DNA from: Arthrobacter sp. AL12 | GTDB lineage: Bacteria; Actinomycetota; Actinomycetes; Actinomycetales; Micrococcaceae | Direction: 5' to 3' | NCBI RefSeq assembly: GCF_029960645.1 | Contig: NZ_JASBQY010000002.1 | Span: 62,001-126,000 of the forward strand | Length of the DNA: 64,000 bases | Part shown: positions 25,169 to 34,602 of the stretch, piece by piece | Numbering within the stretch: the stretch's first letter is position 1 | Layout of the letters: every line of letters begins with the position of its first letter | Made by a program: the position numbers and the translations under genes | Notes under the pieces: model-generated | Told to the model about the DNA's origin: nothing | Seen by the model: the letters and a program-made list of their open reading frames with translations, nothing else | Databases searched by the model: none

Positions 25169-26452
25169 ATGAGCGATAAGACCGGCGTGGCACCACGCCT
25201 GGCGGAAGTGCTCTCCGTCGTCCTGGGCACGGCGGAGATCCCTGTACGGCTGAAGGCCTGGGACGGTTCGGAGGCCGGACCTGCCGGCGCGCCGGTCATC
25301 GAGTTCCGCTCGCAGCGGGCGCTCCGCCGGATGCTGTGGTCGCCCGGGCAGCTCGGCCTCAGCCGCGCCTACGTTGCCGGTGACATCGACGCCCCGGGCG
25401 ACGTTTTCGCGAGCTTCGCCGCTCTGAGTTCCACCGGCAAGTTCACCGAGCCCGGGCCGTTCCGGCGTCCCACTGTCCGCGAACTGGCGAGCATCCTGAA
25501 GAACGCCGCCCTGCTCGGTGCCCTCGGTCCGAACCCGGCGCCACCGCTGGAGGAAGCCAGGATCGTCCGCGCCGGCCGGCGGCACACCCGGACGAGGGAC
25601 GCTGCGGCCATCTCGCACCACTACGACGTCGGCAACAACTTCTACGCCCTGGTCCTCGGCCCGTCGATGGTCTACTCCTGCGCGGTCTGGCCGGACGAAG
25701 GCACCGGGCTGGAAGCCGCGCAGGACGCCAAGCTCGATCTGGTCTGCCGCAAGCTGGGGCTGCAACCCGGCATGAGGGTGCTGGATGTCGGTTGCGGCTG
25801 GGGGAGCTTCGCCCTGCACGCGGCGCAGAACTACGGAGTCGACGTCGTGGGCGTGACACTCTCGGGGGAACAGGCGGCCATGGCGGGCAAGCGGGTGGCG
25901 GACGCGGGCCTGACGGACCGGGTGGCCATCCGCGTCCAGGACTATCGCGACGTCGTTGACGGGCCGTTCGACGCCATCAGCTCCATCGGCATGTCCGAAC
26001 ACGTGGGCCGCGAAAAGATGCCCGGGTACGTCGCGGGGCTGCACGGGCTGCTCCGGCCAGGGGGCCGGCTGCTCAACCACGCCATCTCCTGGAACGCGGG
26101 GCCCACTGCTCCGGATCCGGACTCCTTCATCCCCCGCTATGTGTTCCCGGACGGCGAGATGCTGGCGCTGGCGGAGATGGTGGGAGCGCTGGAATCCGGC
26201 GGACTGGAAGTCCTCGACGTGGAGGCCCTGCGCCGCCACTATGCCTTGACCCTGCGGGCCTGGATAGGGAATCTGGAGGAGCACTGGAGCGAGGCGGTGC
26301 TTCTGGCCGGTGAGGGCCGGGCCCGGGTCTGGCGGCTCTACATGGCCGCCAGTGCCCTGGGCTTCGAGTCCGGAATGACCGGCGTCAGCCAGATCCTGGT
26401 GCAGCGGCCCGGCGGCGACCAACCGCCGCTGCGCAGGACCGCCTGGCTCTGA
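25169..26452 (+). CDS. Cyclopropane-fatty-acyl-phospholipid synthase family methyltransferase
   Basis: 427 residues from ATG at 25169 (MSDKTGVAPRLAEVL); AAGGG is better spaced for it than for the ATG two codons earlier. An N-terminal lipid-binding region precedes the methyltransferase. ISHHYDVGNNFYALVLG and VLDVGCGWGSFALHAAQNYG are the CFA synthase lipid and SAM motifs, with SSIGMSEHVGREKMPGY further on. The enzyme transfers a methylene group from SAM to unsaturated acyl chains of membrane lipids. Divergent from the GerW-like gene. Confidence 0.92.
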   Translation: MSDKTGVAPRLAEVLSVVLGTAEIPVRLKAWDGSEAGPAGAPVIEFRSQRALRRMLWSPGQLGLSRAYVAGDIDAPGDVFASFAALSSTGKFTEPGPFRRPTVRELASILKNAALLGALGPNPAPPLEEARIVRAGRRHTRTRDAAAISHHYDVGNNFYALVLGPSMVYSCAVWPDEGTGLEAAQDAKLDLVCRKLGLQPGMRVLDVGCGWGSFALHAAQNYGVDVVGVTLSGEQAAMAGKRVADAGLTDRVAIRVQDYRDVVDGPFDAISSIGMSEHVGREKMPGYVAGLHGLLRPGGRLLNHAISWNAGPTAPDPDSFIPRYVFPDGEMLALAEMVGALESGGLEVLDVEALRRHYALTLRAWIGNLEEHWSEAVLLAGEGRARVWRLYMAASALGFESGMTGVSQILVQRPGGDQPPLRRTAWL

Positions 26453-26471
26453 CGCCGCGGATGCCTGTGCC

Positions 26472-27143
26472 TCAGGCGGGACGGTGCGCGGCGATGAAAG
26501 CCGCGGCGGATTCCGCCAGTGATGCCCCGACCTCTTCCGTGCTGCGCCGGGTCCCCTTGACGTCGAAGGTGTGGCCGCCGCCGCCGCGCCACTCCAGGGT
26601 TGCAGTCGGACCGATCCTTGCCGCGACGGCTTCCAGCAGTTCCGGCGTGGCAAACGGGTCGCGCGTGCCTTGCAGGAAGAGCATCGGCAGGGTCAGCCCG
26701 TAGAGGTGCTCATCGCGGAGCTTCTCCGGCTTGCCCGGGGGATGCAGCGGGTAGCCCAGGTAGATGAGTCCGGCCGCGGGCATCCCCTCGGCGACCGCCA
26801 TCGCGGCCATCCGTCCGCCAAAGGACTTGCCCCCGGCCCAGAGCGGTTCACCCGCCGACCGGGCAGCGGCGTCGGCCATGGCCGCGCGCCAGGCCGCGAT
26901 CGCTGCCGGCGGCTTGTCGGGGAACTTCCGCCCGGCTTCCCGGTAGGGGAAATTGAAACGGAGGGTGGCGATGCCCAGCCCGTTGAGGGCGCGGGTAAAT
27001 CCGGCCAGGAAGGGGTGTTCCATGCCGGCCCCCGCCCCGGGGGCGACCACCAGGGTCGCCGCCGGCGTCCCGGGACGGGCGTAGAGGCCCGATATGGCGG
27101 ACTCACCCACGCTGATGGTGACGGGCAACTCGGGGATGGTCAT
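26472..27143 (-). CDS. Alpha/beta-hydrolase family protein
   Basis: 223 residues. The core reads TLVVAPGAGAGMEHPFLAGF, nucleophile elbow GGKSFGGRMAA (GxSxG), acid in LQGTRDPFATPE and the histidine in GGGGHTFDVKG, so the triad is complete. It belongs to the compact KANL3/Tex30-like hydrolases (PF20408 type) of unknown substrate. Convergent with the cyclopropane synthase gene and divergent from the pirin gene, which starts 61 bp away. Confidence 0.9.
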   Translation of the reverse strand: MTIPELPVTISVGESAISGLYARPGTPAATLVVAPGAGAGMEHPFLAGFTRALNGLGIATLRFNFPYREAGRKFPDKPPAAIAAWRAAMADAAARSAGEPLWAGGKSFGGRMAAMAVAEGMPAAGLIYLGYPLHPPGKPEKLRDEHLYGLTLPMLFLQGTRDPFATPELLEAVAARIGPTATLEWRGGGGHTFDVKGTRRSTEEVGASLAESAAAFIAAHRPA

Positions 27144-27204
27144 ACCTCCATCATGACGCCTGGACCGGGTGCGGATACCGCCGTGCGATGGCTAGGCTGT
27201 CGTT

Positions 27205-28203
27205 ATGAGCAACACCGAGGTGGCACCCCAGGAGATCCTGTGCGAAACGGATCACAGTTGCGTGGGCGTGGAAGTTCTGGTGCCCCGGCAGGTCCCGCTG
27301 GGCGGGCCGCGGGCCATGGATGTCAGACGGACGCTGCCGCAGCGCCAGCGGAGCCTCATCGGCGCCTGGTGCTTCCTTGACCACTACGGCCCGGACCGGG
27401 TCGGTGAATCTGGGGGCATGCACGTGCCGCGCCATCCGCATACCGGCCTTCAGACGGTCAGCTGGCTGTTCACCGGCGAGATTGAGCACCGCGACTCTGC
27501 CGGGTTCCACGCCGCAGTGCGGCCTGGTGAGGTCAACCTGATGACCGCCGGGCGAGGCATCAGCCACTCGGAATTTTCGACCCCACAGACCGACGTGCTG
27601 CACGGTGCGCAGCTGTGGGTGGCGCTGCCGGACAGTGTCCGCCAGATGGAGCCCACGTTTGAGCACTACCGCCCCGATCCGCTGTCCGGACCAGGCTGGG
27701 TCATGCGGGTGTTCCTGGGATCCATGGCCGGGTCCACCTCGCCGGTCACCACCCACACACGACTGCTCGGCGCTGAAGTACTGCTGGACGCGGGGGCGAC
27801 CCTGACCCTGGACACCGAGCCGTCCTTTGAACACGGGCTACTGGTTGACGCCGGAGCCCTGATGGTCGACGGCCACCCGGTCGCCAAGGACCACCTCGCC
27901 TACCTGCCGGCCGGGCGCACCTCCCTGGCACTGGCTGCCGGCGTCGAACCGTTGCGCGTGCTCCTGATCGGAGGCGAACCCCTGGGCGAGCAGATCGTGA
28001 TGTGGTGGAACTTTGTGGGACGCAGCCATGAAGAAATCGTCGCGTACCGGGCGCAGTGGCAGGCGGAAATCGGAGCCGAGGAGGCGCCCGCTGCTGCCGG
28101 GACGGGATCCGCAGGCCTGCGCTTCGGCACTTTCCCCGCGGGTGAACCCGCACCGCTGCCGGCACCTGCGCTCCCGAACGCCCGGCTCCGGCCCCGGGAC
28201 TGA
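27205..28203 (+). CDS. Pirin family protein
   Basis: 332 residues, bicupin. The N-terminal cupin carries the metal-binding signature MHVPRHPHTGLQTVSWLF and later GRGISHSEFS, giving the His/His/His(Glu) iron site. The C-terminal cupin lacks a metal site as usual. Pirins bind Fe(II); some have quercetin-2,3-dioxygenase activity and some act as redox sensors for transcription. Length is slightly above typical because of a Pro-Ala tail. Alone in its transcription unit. Confidence 0.92.
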   Translation: MSNTEVAPQEILCETDHSCVGVEVLVPRQVPLGGPRAMDVRRTLPQRQRSLIGAWCFLDHYGPDRVGESGGMHVPRHPHTGLQTVSWLFTGEIEHRDSAGFHAAVRPGEVNLMTAGRGISHSEFSTPQTDVLHGAQLWVALPDSVRQMEPTFEHYRPDPLSGPGWVMRVFLGSMAGSTSPVTTHTRLLGAEVLLDAGATLTLDTEPSFEHGLLVDAGALMVDGHPVAKDHLAYLPAGRTSLALAAGVEPLRVLLIGGEPLGEQIVMWWNFVGRSHEEIVAYRAQWQAEIGAEEAPAAAGTGSAGLRFGTFPAGEPAPLPAPALPNARLRPRD

Positions 28204-28300
28204 GGCCCGTCGCTGGGCTCCATTCGGCCTCTGACCCTCGGGAAACCGGATCCCAACGAGAACCGGAGAGGTGCCGGGTTTCTCCGCGGCGACCCCAACC

Positions 28301-28368
28301 AAGCAACGCGGGGTCACATCGCGCCCATAAAGGGGCTCCGGAGGGGCCCGGAGTCACCCCGCGTTGTT
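28301..28368. repeat. Dispersed inverted repeat, copy 2
   Basis: AAGCAACGCGGGGTCA at 28301-28316 and ACCCCGCGTTG at 28356-28366 form arms of 11 perfect pairs; the loop contains CGCGCCCATAA and an inner GC hairpin. Read on the opposite strand it matches copy 1 at 12987-13055 (arm plus CGCGCCCATAA). It lies between the pirin gene and the GH15 pseudogene. Confidence 0.75.
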
Positions 28369-28396
28369 CCGGGGGCGGGACCGGGTCCGTGGTGTC

Positions 28397-29971
28397 GTGC
28401 CGTCTAATGCATTGGCGACGGGTCCACGTGCGCCCTCGTCGGCCGCGACGGCGCCATCTCCTGGCTGTGCATCCCGGAGTTCGACAGCCCGCCCTTCCTT
28501 GCCGGAATCCTTGACCTGGAGAACGGCGGCCGTTTTGAAATCGCCCCGGTCTCCATCCGCTCCGCGGCGCAGCGTACATGGAGGACTCCAGCGTCCTGGT
28601 CACCACGCTTGCCTCTGACCGCGGCACCCTCCAGATCACCGACTGCCTGACCCTCCGCTCCGGCGCCGACCTGGTCGAACCCGTGCCCGCGGCCGCAGCG
28701 AGCTGCTCCGGCACGTCCAGGCGGTGGGAGGCGACGTGCGCCTCCGTATCCGGCTGGTGCCCATGGCCGGCGCCACCTTTGACGAGCTCGCGGGCTGCTG
28801 GCGCTTCGACTGGGACAGCGGCCGTGTGTCGGAGATGTATCTGTGGTCGTCGGTGGAACTCACACCGGACGGGCGCGGACTGTCAACGGAGCTGACGCTG
28901 CGGGCTGGGGAGACCATCACGGCCACCCTGCACTGGTCAGGGCAGTTCCGTCTCCGGTAGCATCCGGATCCGAGGAAGCTCATCGGCCAGACGATAGCGG
29001 CCTGGCTGCGCTGCGCCTCCGCACTGGACTGCCAGGGGTCCCAGGCGGACCTGATGAAGCGCTCGGCGCTGACCCTCAAGCTGCTGGGCCACGCAGAGAC
29101 GGGCGCCATCATGGCGGCCGCGACGTCCTCCCTGCCCGAGCGGCCCGGAGCACCGCGCAACTGGGACTGCCGGTACACCTGGGTGCGGGACGCGTCCTTC
29201 TCGAATTATGTGTTCCGGTGCATCGGCGACCGCAGCGACGCGGAGGTCTTCCTCGCCTGGGTGCTGACGAATGTGGACAGGGATGGCGCACTCCACGTGA
29301 TGTACGCCTGGATGGCTCGCAGCCGCCGGAGGTGGTCCAGGACCCGCTGCTGCGCGGCTACCGCGGGTCTGCCCCGGTCCCATGGGGGAACGGTGCCATC
29401 CACCAGCAGCAGCACGACGTCTACGGGGAGATCATCGATATCGCGTACCAATGGTCGAGCAGCGGCGAGCGCGTGGACGCACGGCTCTGGGCCGCCTGGT
29501 TCCCATCGTTGAATTGGCGATCACCAGCTGGCGGAACCCGGACAGCGGCCCCCGGGAGATCCGGGCCATGGGTCGCCCGTTCACCTACTCTGCTGCGCTC
29601 TGCTACGTTGCCGTGGACGGGGCCATCCAGATTGACCACAAGGTAGGCTGCCCTACCCGAAGGGGAGGTGGGAGGCCGCGGCGAGGGAGAGCTGCGTGGC
29701 CACGCTGACGCAGTCACGGAACCCGGAACTGCAGACCTTCACCGAACACCTCGGCGGCAGCGGCGGCGTCGACGCGGCACTCTTGACGCTGCCGGTCCGC
29801 AACGTCATAGGCTTCGACGATCCGCGGAAGGTCGCCACCGCCGAGGCCGTCGCCGAGGGCCTGGACGTCGGGAACGGGCTGCTCTACGGCTACCTCCCCG
29901 AGGTGTCCCCGGACGGACTCCCAGGAGGCGAGGGCGCATTCCTGCTGTGCGCCGCCCCTCCAGCCTGCCCT
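28397..29971 (+). pseudogene. GH15 glucoamylase/trehalase-like pseudogene
   Basis: Pieces in several frames line up in order as a glycoside hydrolase 15 protein: IGDGSTCALVGRDGAISWLC (28.4 kb), YMEDSSVLVTTLASDRG, LLRHVQAVGGDVRLRIRLVP, MKRSALTLKLLGHAETGAIM, NWDCRYTWVRDASFSNYVF (about 29.16 kb), VVQDPLLRGYRGSAPVPWGN, SWRNPDSGPREIRAMGRPFT (29.53 kb) and VSPDGLPGGEGAFLLCA. At least five one-base shifts and one in-frame stop (28958) separate them. The segment that normally reads GIWE, with the catalytic glutamate, is here GPRE. Total span is about 75 codons shorter than usual. Not functional; host of genuine decay. Confidence 0.85.
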
Positions 29972-29989
29972 TCGGCCGGTGGCGGGAGC

Positions 29990-31875
29990 CGGGCCCCCGA
30001 GGCGAGGAGGGCCTCGATCGCCCGCGCGGGTCCCGGGCGTGAGGGCCAACATGCCTGCCCCAGGCGGCAACCCAGGCCGCGGAGCAGAGCCAGTTGCCCG
30101 GGATCCTCGATGCCTTCGGCGATCGCCTCCAGGATTTGAGCTAGTACGACAGTCCCACGATGCCCTCGAGCCGGGCGGCGGTCGTCGGCGTCCCCGGAGA
30201 GGAAGGAGCGGTCTCTCGAGGATGTCCGCGGGCAGGTCGGCCAGCGTGCTCAGCGACGAATAGCCGGTCCCGAAGTGGTCGACGGCGATGCGGACCCCGA
30301 AGCTCTTCAACCGGTTGAGCGCGGCCATGCCCCCGTCGACGCTGCTGGCCACTGCCGTTTCGGTGACCTCCAGGACGACCTTGTCCGCCTGCGAAGCGGG
30401 ATCCCTCAGGATGGTTTCAATCGCCGCCAGGTTCGGGGGCTGGGCAGCTGGAGGGAAGAGAGGTTGATGGAGACCCACAGGTCTCCGCAGTGGCTCATCG
30501 CGGCCCGCCAGGAGGCGGCCTGGCGGCTCGCGGTGCCCAGTACCCAGCGGCCAATCGCTTCCCTGTCTCCGGTCTCTTCGGCCAGCGGCATGGCTACCGC
30601 GGTGGCAAGTTCCGCGCGGAGGGCTGCGCGCTGCGCCATCCTGTTGTACCTTTGGCATCGAAGCGCTGGTAGCGTCCCTTGCCGCCCTGCTTGGCCATGT
30701 ACATTGGCGAAGTCCGCCTGTCGCGAGAGCTCGGCGGGCTCTCCGGTTTCGGGCTGACGAACCCATACTCACTGAAACCTTCAAACGCACCTCACCGACA
30801 GAGAACGGTGGCCGCAGCGCGTCATGAATCCGTTCCGCGATAGCGGCTGTGACCGATCCGTCGGCGTCGTCCGCGACGACGATCGCAAACTCATCCCCGC
30901 CGAGGCGGGCGGCGAGGTCGTGGGCCCGCACGCAACCCTTTAGACGGCCGGCAAGCTGGACCAGGAGCGCGTCGCTGCCTTCGTCCCCGAGTGAGTCGTT
31001 GACGTCTTTGAAGTCGTCGATGTCAATGATCAGCAGGCCCTCGCGCCGGACCCTGCGTCCGGCGGCGGGCTTGAAGGAGGCCGCAAGTCGCTCCGTCAAC
31101 GCCGCACGGTTTGCCAGCCCGGTCAGCGGATCAGGGGAGGCGCGGTGGGTCAGCGCCTGGTGGCTGTCGAGGACCGCGGCGGCCATGGAATTGAACGCCC
31201 TGGCCAGTTCGCCGAGTTCGTCGTGTCGGACGACGTCGATGCGGTGGCTGTAGTCTCCGGTTTGCAGTTTCAGAACGCCGCTGTGCAGGCCCTCGATGGG
31301 CCGGATCAGGAACCTGACCATTCTGCCGCGGACGTACACGACGCCGGCCGCCGCCAGCCCGAACAAGGCGCTGCGGGCGGCGATGACCATTGCTGGAGTC
31401 CGGCACTGGAGGCCAGCCCGGATTCCAACGACTCCAGGGCTGACCCCTGGATCCCGTCGAGCAGGGAACGGACGCCGCCGCCCGGCTCCGCGAGACCCGG
31501 AGACTCCGCCACCTGGTTTACCGTGAGGGCCTGCAGCTGGCCATCCCACAGGCCGTGTTCCGCGAGGCCGTTCTGCCACTCCGCGCGCGCCTGGCTCGCG
31601 GCGGCGCTCATGTCCCGCTCAGCCGACAGGAACCGGATGGCGTCATCGAAGCGGCGGTCAAGCTCCTGCCGCTGTTGCAGGAACGCCGGGCGGTCGACCC
31701 CGGCGCCGGACAGGAGCCCGTGGCCGGCCAGTTCGTGGGAGTCGAGGGCGGAGCGCAGCTCCGCGCCCGTATCCGACACACCTTGGAACTGGGCGGCGGT
31801 TTCCTGGACCTGGTCAGCGACGCCCCTGACTCCGACAATTGTTGCCAGGGCCCCCACGAGCAGCGCCACCAGCAT
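29990..31875 (-). pseudogene. HAMP-GGDEF-EAL c-di-GMP enzyme, decayed
   Basis: Reading from the right: a membrane start (MLVALLVGALATIVGVRGVA), a helical sensor region, then after a shift near 31395 a HAMP region (LIRPIEGLHSGVLKLQTGDY) and a GGDEF domain with intact active loop ARLGGDEFAIVVAD. After ADFAMYMAKQGGKGRY the frame breaks repeatedly. EAL-domain parts follow: DLWVSINLSSLQLPSP, VRIAVDHFGTGYSSLSTLAD (canonical DDFGTGYSS altered to DHFGTG) and AIAEGIEDPGQLALLRGLGC. The front of the EAL domain, with the EAL motif, is missing. Convergent with and abutting the GH15 pseudogene. The 5' boundary is uncertain. Confidence 0.82.
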
Positions 31876-32070
31876 CAGGCCGAAGGCCCTCGACCATTCC
31901 GTTTTGAGACTCCAGCTGCGCGCCGGGCGTGGGGTTCCGGTGCCAACGCCAACAGCTCCGGTCCCGGACGTGGCGGTGCCGGAGCTGTCAAAAGCAGAAG
32001 AGGAGCGTATCGGAACGCGCCGGGCAGGGCATGCGCGGGCGGCGTTCTGGCGGAAATGTGAAGCGGGCCG

Positions 32071-32373
32071 TTAGCTCATGCAGTCAGCGCAGTACGAATG
32101 CCCTGCCTTCTCGCGGGCGAGTTGCGAGCGGTGCCGGACGAGGAAGCAGGAGTAGCACATGAACTCGTCGTCCTTCTGCGGGATGACGGTGACCGTCAAT
32201 TCCTCGCCGGACAGGTCGGCGCCCGGCAGCTCCACACCTTCGGAGGTGTCAGCCTCATCGAGCTCGCGGGTTACGCTGCGGGCGTCCGGAGCGTTCGCGG
32301 AGCGAAGAGCCTCCAGCGAGGCGTTGCGTGATTCCGCAACGTCGGATCGGACTTCGTCATAGTCGGTTGCCAC
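32071..32373 (-). CDS. DUF4193 family protein, copy 2
   Basis: 100 residues (MATDYDEVRSDVAESRNASL), same length and architecture as the copy at 5783-6085 and sharing the start, the SANAPDARSV block and the cysteine pairs CYSCFLVRHRSQ and CADCMS. The two differ mainly in the acidic middle. Both keep all four cysteines, so both should bind zinc. It lies beside the decayed GGDEF-EAL gene and shows no decay itself. Confidence 0.9.
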   Translation of the reverse strand: MATDYDEVRSDVAESRNASLEALRSANAPDARSVTRELDEADTSEGVELPGADLSGEELTVTVIPQKDDEFMCYSCFLVRHRSQLAREKAGHSYCADCMS

Positions 32374-32636
32374 CTGGTAAATTCTCGATTCCGTTGTTCT
32401 GGGTTTCCCGGAATTGAACGGTACAGCATCTATCCGTTAATTGGCTGGGTGTACAGGGACGGCGCGCAGTGACGCTCATGACACCGGTAATCACAACAGC
32501 GAAGCCCACGCAGCCGGTGTGTGGCTGCCGCCGGGGCCGTTCAGGTGTTCGATGATCTTCGTCCGGATTTCACGTGCCGTTCACGCCACGGTCCTAGGCT
32601 TATTCTTCAAGCATCGTCCGCCAGAAGGGATCCGTG

Positions 32637-32903
32637 ATGGCCGATATCGCCGCAGTACTCGGAAGGCTTACGCCAGAGGAATTTGATGGCCTCCGGGCCC
32701 TCGGCCCGGCAGGGCACCTGCCGAGGCAGCTCACCGACGCCCTCGACCGTGCGGCCGGCGGTCCGGGCGCGGGCCGTGGGTACTACGTTCCCACCGGCAG
32801 CGTCAGTGCCACGGGCGGGCCCCACTTTGTCCTGCGCAGCGACGTCTCCGGCTGGTTGTTCGGTTCCGCTGCCCCGGTGCCACACGCCCACGGCGACGTT
32901 TAG
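32637..32903 (+). CDS. Small unknown protein
   Basis: 88 residues from ATG at 32637 (MADIAAVLGRLTPEEFDGL), with AAGGGA 7-8 bp upstream. A helical start (LTPEEFDGLRALGPAGHLP) leads to a glycine-rich, possibly beta C-terminal half (GGPHFVLRSDVSGWLFG). No family recognised. Convergent with the HtaA gene, 33 bp apart. Confidence 0.6.
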   Translation: MADIAAVLGRLTPEEFDGLRALGPAGHLPRQLTDALDRAAGGPGAGRGYYVPTGSVSATGGPHFVLRSDVSGWLFGSAAPVPHAHGDV

Positions 32904-32936
32904 CCGCCGGGGCTGATTTCCACCAGGGCGGTTCTG

Positions 32937-33440
32937 CTAGCTGGCGACCCGGATTAAGAGCGGATCCATCGGCTGCCCGGCGGCATACTGGCCGTCGAAG
33001 AGGTCGGACCCTTCCGGCGAGACGACGACGTCGACGTGTTCCCAGACCAGGGAGCCGTCGTCGTGCCGGGGTTGCGACGGGCTGAGGAATGCGACGGCGG
33101 TACGGTCCTGGCCGCCGCCGTCGCCGGTGCTGATGGAGAGCACGCCGCTGCCGACCGTGAAGGTGATCCACGGGTCCAGTAGCCGGACCAGCAGCATCCC
33201 GTGGTGGCCGGCGAGCCGGACGTCACCCCGGAAGCGCAGCACGCCGGTGCCGCGGGCGACGTCGTAGTCGGAGGATTCGGGGCTGAAGCAGAACAGGGAT
33301 GATCCGGCCACAGTCGCACCCTCGGTCGCCGAAACGGACCCGTCCGGCAGGCTGGTGATGTAGTCGATGAAGCTGCGCTTGATGCCCCAGATTAGGCCCA
33401 GCGCAGGCAGCGGATCGGGCGAAGCGGACGCTGGGCTCAC
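32937..33440 (-). CDS. HtaA-domain protein (haem-binding type), no signal peptide
   Basis: 167 residues from GTG at 33440; AGGAG lies 7 bp upstream and decides this start against a longer frame. Nearly the whole protein is one HtaA domain: LIWGIKRSFIDYITSLPDGS, GVLRFRGDVRLAGHHGMLLV and the closing WEHVDVVVSPEGSDLFDGQY. HtaA domains in Corynebacterium bind haem and normally sit in secreted or anchored proteins. Here there is no signal peptide or membrane helix, so it should be cytoplasmic unless the start is wrong. Divergent from the protease gene. Confidence 0.85.
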   Translation of the reverse strand: MSPASASPDPLPALGLIWGIKRSFIDYITSLPDGSVSATEGATVAGSSLFCFSPESSDYDVARGTGVLRFRGDVRLAGHHGMLLVRLLDPWITFTVGSGVLSISTGDGGGQDRTAVAFLSPSQPRHDDGSLVWEHVDVVVSPEGSDLFDGQYAAGQPMDPLLIRVAS

Positions 33441-33621
33441 GTATGTTCTCCTGTGGCTGAAAGGCTGGTCCTCTGAGCCTAGCGGCGGATTGCCCGCAGG
33501 ATGAACTGCCGCCCGGGTGGCATGACATCCGGGGTATTTCTCTGAGGGCGTAGGGAGGGCCGGACTACCTCTGACGGGCCGGTGGTTGACTTGAATAATT
33601 ACCAGATCCAGGAGGTGCGCT

Positions 33622-34602
33622 GTGGCCACTGCCACCAACCGGGTCCCCGCCTCTGAGGCGTCCGGGGAGCCGCTCGATTCATACTCCGCTACGGTCATCC
33701 GCGTAGCCGCTGCTGTGACCCCTCACGTGGCCGCGCTGGAAGTGGGTGGCGCCGGCCGGCACGGTCAGTTCCGCATGGGTGCCGGCTCCGCCGTCCTGTT
33801 CACCTCGGACGGGTACCTCCTCACCAACGCCCACGTGGTGGGTGGCGCCCAGAGCGGCAGTGCGGTGTACTCCGACGGGACCCGCACCGCGGTGGAGGTG
33901 GTTGGCTCCGACCCCCTTTCGGACCTTGCTGTCGTTCACGGCAGGGCCCCGACGGCGACCCCGGCGGATCTTGGCGATGCGGAGTCGCTTAAGGTCGGGC
34001 AGTTGGTCATCGCCGTCGGGAACCCCCTGGGACTCTCGGGCTCGGTGACCGCCGGTGTGGTCAGCGGACTGGGCCGTTCCATACCGGTCTGGTCCGGCCG
34101 TAACAGGCGCGTGATCGAGGACGTCATCCAGACTGACGCGGCACTCAACCCGGGAAGCTCCGGCGGGGCCCTCGCCGACTCGCGCGGAAGAATTGTTGGC
34201 ATTAACACCGCTGTGGCCGGCGCAGGGCTGGGCCTGGCGGTTCCGGTCAACGCCACGTCGCGGCGGATCATTGCGGCGCTGCTAAAGGACGGCCGTGTCC
34301 GCCGGGCCTATCTCGGGCTCGTCAACACCCCGGTCCAGCTGCAGCCCAGTGCAGTGGTCCGGACCGGGCACCGCGAAGGGCTGCTGGTGGTTGAGGTCCT
34401 TCCCGGTTCACCCGCCGAGCGGTCGGGACTCCGGGCGGGCGATGTGCTCCTTAACGTGGGCACAAAGCCGGTTTCCAATGCGGAAAGTTTGCAAAAGCTG
34501 CTGTTTGCTGAAGCGATTGGCGTACCGCTCGAGCTGGCGGTGCTGCGCGACGGAACGGAAATTCGGGTACTAGCCGTCCCCGAGGAAATGACCGAGAAGT
34601 AA
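33622..34602 (+). CDS. HtrA/DegP-like trypsin-fold serine protease with PDZ domain
   Basis: 326 residues from GTG; ATCCAGGAGG upstream. The triad is visible: LLTNAHVVGG (His), SDPLSDLAVVHG (Asp) and ALNPGSSGGALAD (Ser). A PDZ domain fills about 225-320 (LPGSPAERSGLRAGDVLLNV). Unlike typical HtrA proteins there is no signal peptide or transmembrane helix; the protein starts MATATNRVPASEASGEPLDS. It may act in the cytoplasm. Divergent from the HtaA gene, which also lacks a signal. Confidence 0.9.
   Translation: MATATNRVPASEASGEPLDSYSATVIRVAAAVTPHVAALEVGGAGRHGQFRMGAGSAVLFTSDGYLLTNAHVVGGAQSGSAVYSDGTRTAVEVVGSDPLSDLAVVHGRAPTATPADLGDAESLKVGQLVIAVGNPLGLSGSVTAGVVSGLGRSIPVWSGRNRRVIEDVIQTDAALNPGSSGGALADSRGRIVGINTAVAGAGLGLAVPVNATSRRIIAALLKDGRVRRAYLGLVNTPVQLQPSAVVRTGHREGLLVVEVLPGSPAERSGLRAGDVLLNVGTKPVSNAESLQKLLFAEAIGVPLELAVLRDGTEIRVLAVPEEMTEK

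Noticed and set aside
24656..26653. 665-codon minus-strand frame
   Set aside because: Only its last 121 codons (GerW-like) are real; the rest is antisense to cyclopropane synthase.
28397..31875. Treating the GH15 and GGDEF-EAL shifts as sequencing errors
   Set aside because: Too many shifts in 3.5 kb, with missing blocks and altered catalytic residues; decay is the better explanation here.
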